Source of the DNA: Polyangia bacterium
GTDB lineage: Bacteria > Myxococcota_A > Polyangia > Polyangiales > Sandaracinaceae
NCBI GenBank assembly: GCA_030426845.1
Contig: JAUHXR010000004.1
Location: 1-64,000 of the forward strand
Direction: 5' to 3'
Length of the DNA stretch: 64,000 nt
The position numbers were made by a program, and so were the translations under genes. The notes below the pieces were generated by a model. It was not told the DNA's origin. It saw only the letters and a list, made by a program, of their open reading frames with translations, and searched no databases. Positions 62,432 to 64,000 of this stretch are shown one piece after another; positions within the stretch are counted from its first letter, which is position 1; each line of letters begins with the position of its first letter.

Positions 62432-62847
62432 CGAAGCCAGGCCTCGGCCTCGCCCAGGTCGTGGAACGCGCGGAGCTTGAGCCGGCCGCCCACCGAGCTG
62501 AGGTTCGCGCTCAGCCGCAGCATCTCGGACCGCACGAGGATCGCCGACCGCTGAAGCACGCGCGCCTCTTCCAGCCACGCCCAAATGCGATCGCGGGCAT
62601 CGGGCGGCAGAGTCTCGGCGTCCCGGCTGTCCCAGAGGACCTGCGAGAAGCCGCCGGCCAGCAGCTCCTCCTCGATCGCCTCGAACCAGCGCTCCGCCGT
62701 GTCGATGTCGCCGACGCGCCCGGTGTAGCGCACGACGAGCCCCCACTCGCGCCTCGCGGTGCGGTAGACCAGCTCGCCGATTCGGTGCTCGGGCTCTCGG
62801 GCCACGAGGGCCACCACCGGATCGTGCGGGTCGGCGTCGTGGCTCAC
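62422..62847 (-). CDS. STAS/SpoIIAA-like protein, 141 aa
   Basis: A soluble 141-residue protein with alpha/beta rhythm. The segment ERWFEAIEEELLAGGFSQVL and the C-terminal KLRAFHDLGEAEAWL resemble SpoIIAA-like/STAS proteins, in which the final helix often reads F-x-D-x2-E-A-x2-W-L. The assignment rests on that pattern only. GTG 62847 is chosen; upstream sequence is non-coding. The TGA stop lies inside the last unit of the 12-bp repeat. Divergent from the DUF2330 gene with 194 bp between starts; nothing else is visible in that gap. Confidence 0.55.
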   Translation of the reverse strand: MSHDADPHDPVVALVAREPEHRIGELVYRTARREWGLVVRYTGRVGDIDTAERWFEAIEEELLAGGFSQVLWDSRDAETLPPDARDRIWAWLEEARVLQRSAILVRSEMLRLSANLSSVGGRLKLRAFHDLGEAEAWLRRG

Positions 62848-63041
62848 GCGACAAGCGTCTCCTGAACAACGGCCGCGCGCCAGGCTGAATATCCATGTCC
62901 CTGGACGGGTTTTCTCCGCCCGGCATGGACTGGCACGGCGCGCGGAGAGATCGCGCCAAGGAGCCGCGGGGGCGAGCGCCTCGGGCCCGGTTTCCGCATC
63001 CGGCACGCGCTTCGCAAGGAGTCTTCCCCCGGAGGCACCCC

Positions 63042-64000
63042 TTGCGACACACCCCCTTTGCTTGCGCGCTCGCCGCGCTGTTCGCCGCCGCCGGCGTCGC
63101 CCTCACGGCGGCCCCCGCCGCGGCGTGCGGCGGCTTCTTCTGCAACAACCAAGGCATCGACCAGTCCGGCGAGGACATCCTGTTCTCGATCAACGCAGAC
63201 GGGACGGTCACCACCGTGGTCCAGATCCGCTACACCGGGCCGTCCGAGACCTTCGCCTGGATCCTGCCGGTCCCCGCCGAGCCGACGGTCAGCGTGGGGA
63301 CGGACCTGCTCTTCCAGCGGCTCCAGGGCGCGACGTCGGTGCAGTTCCGCACGCGGTCGGCGGTCGAAGGGACGTGCCGCAGCGAGCCCACCTGCCCGCG
63401 CCCCGCGCCCGACTACAACGGCTCCAGTGACGCGTCGGCCGCCTTCGCCGACGCGGCGCCGCAGCCCGACGTGGACGTGCGGTTCGAGGGCGCGGTCGGC
63501 CCGTACGAGGTGGCCGTGGTGGCCGCGGGCAACGGCGACGATCTCCGCAACTGGCTCGGAGACAACGGCTACCTCATCCCGGCGGCCGCCGGGGCCGAGC
63601 TCGACCACTACGTCGCGCTGAACCACTTCTTCGTCGCGCTGCGGCTCCAGAAGGATCGCAGCGTCGGCGAGATCCAGCCGATCGTGCTCACGAGCGAGAA
63701 CAACGAGCCTTGCGTTCCTCTGCGCCTGACGCGCATCGCGACCGTCCCCGACATGCCCATCCGCGTCTACTTCCTCGCGGAGCAGCGCTACCGGCCGTTC
63801 AACTACATGCTCGTCAACCCGGACCTCGACGTCCCGGAGCTGTGGACGGGCGGCGCGTCCTACACCGACCGGGTCACCCAGGCGGTCGACGACGCGGGCG
63901 GCCGCGCGTTCGTCACCGACTACGCGGGCGACGTCCCCGCCGTCTCGATCCCCGTGCCGGATGTCGAGTACGTCCGCAACCTGACCGATCCGGGCCGTGC
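63042..64000 (+). CDS. DUF2330 protein, 5' part
   Basis: The first 319 codons of an exported DUF2330 protein; the gene runs off the right edge. The signal peptide leads to the family hallmark just after cleavage (AACGGFFCNNQGIDQSGED), followed by VQIRYTGPSETFAWILPVPA. The motif of an exposed Cys-Gly-Gly-Phe-Phe-Cys at the mature N-terminus is characteristic. The TTG at 63042 is the start: a GGAGG at 63031-63035 is 6-7 bases ahead. DUF2330 proteins are common in Myxococcota, often carrying a C-terminal sorting tail; the function is unknown. Confidence 0.88.
   Translation, partial: MRHTPFACALAALFAAAGVALTAAPAAACGGFFCNNQGIDQSGEDILFSINADGTVTTVVQIRYTGPSETFAWILPVPAEPTVSVGTDLLFQRLQGATSVQFRTRSAVEGTCRSEPTCPRPAPDYNGSSDASAAFADAAPQPDVDVRFEGAVGPYEVAVVAAGNGDDLRNWLGDNGYLIPAAAGAELDHYVALNHFFVALRLQKDRSVGEIQPIVLTSENNEPCVPLRLTRIATVPDMPIRVYFLAEQRYRPFNYMLVNPDLDVPELWTGGASYTDRVTQAVDDAGGRAFVTDYAGDVPAVSIPVPDVEYVRNLTDPGR

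Overview
Source and overall character. This is a very GC-rich, gene-dense chromosomal segment. The protein set points to a myxobacterium (phylum Myxococcota), probably the Sandaracinus/Polyangia side; that placement is inferred from gene content, with no marker gene in the window to fix it. The signs are: five genes with Hanks-type Ser/Thr kinase domains (six domains in all), several lipoproteins with Asp-Ala-Gly-rich linkers behind the lipobox, a protein with a MYXO-CTERM-like tail, two proteins with an AgmX-like C-terminal domain, a Roadblock/LC7 protein, a DUF2330 protein, and FHA/sigma-54 regulation.

Layout. (1) 1-7.48 kb: a decaying accessory island. It holds a WGR/ankyrin protein, several unrecognised genes, a tiny DUF2283-like gene, frameshifted fragments and a broken tyrosine-recombinase gene lying directly beside the 3' end of a tRNA-Gly(CCC) gene, the classic integration site for such elements. 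(2) 7.5-15.8 kb: a small Ser/Thr kinase, then a minus-strand run of Roadblock protein, aroQ, accB, accC and a large TPR protein, preceded by an AgmX-like membrane protein. (3) 16-24.5 kb: mixed housekeeping and envelope genes (SulP transporter, YceI, a kinase coupled to a membrane protein, YaaA, a DsbA-fold oxidoreductase, a PI-PLC-like lipoprotein, a 2OG-Fe(II) dioxygenase). (4) 24.6-38.5 kb: an XRE-STAND regulator, an AraC regulator, TMEM43-like and other membrane proteins, a lipoprotein hydrolase, an outer-membrane barrel, a beta-lactamase-fold hydrolase, an M61-like lipoprotein without a visible active site, a GNAT enzyme and a frameshifted zinc peptidase. (5) 38.5-53.5 kb: the signalling-rich core. 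(6) 53.5-64 kb: cell-surface lipoproteins, a regulator with two DNA-binding domains, an oxidoreductase, an SGNH-like protein, a MYXO-CTERM lipoprotein and the start of a DUF2330 gene.

How the genes may work together. The most striking unit is 41.5-48.4 kb. A membrane adenylate-cyclase-type protein, a Ser/Thr kinase with a degenerate receiver domain, and a LysM/FecR envelope protein are joined by 4-bp ATGA/GTGA overlaps. They are transcribed away from a regulator made of an FHA domain, a sigma-54-type AAA+ domain and an HTH, with only 47 bp between the divergent starts. This looks like a self-contained envelope-sensing circuit in which the kinase output could be read by the FHA domain. A further kinase-TPR protein lies downstream on the same strand, and a two-kinase-domain protein with a zinc ribbon lies 2 kb beyond the regulator.

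Limits. Functions come from reading motifs in the translated sequence; no database search was run. Starts were chosen from signal peptides, conserved N-termini, gene overlaps and visible ribosome-binding sites, and many genes here lack a clear Shine-Dalgarno sequence.
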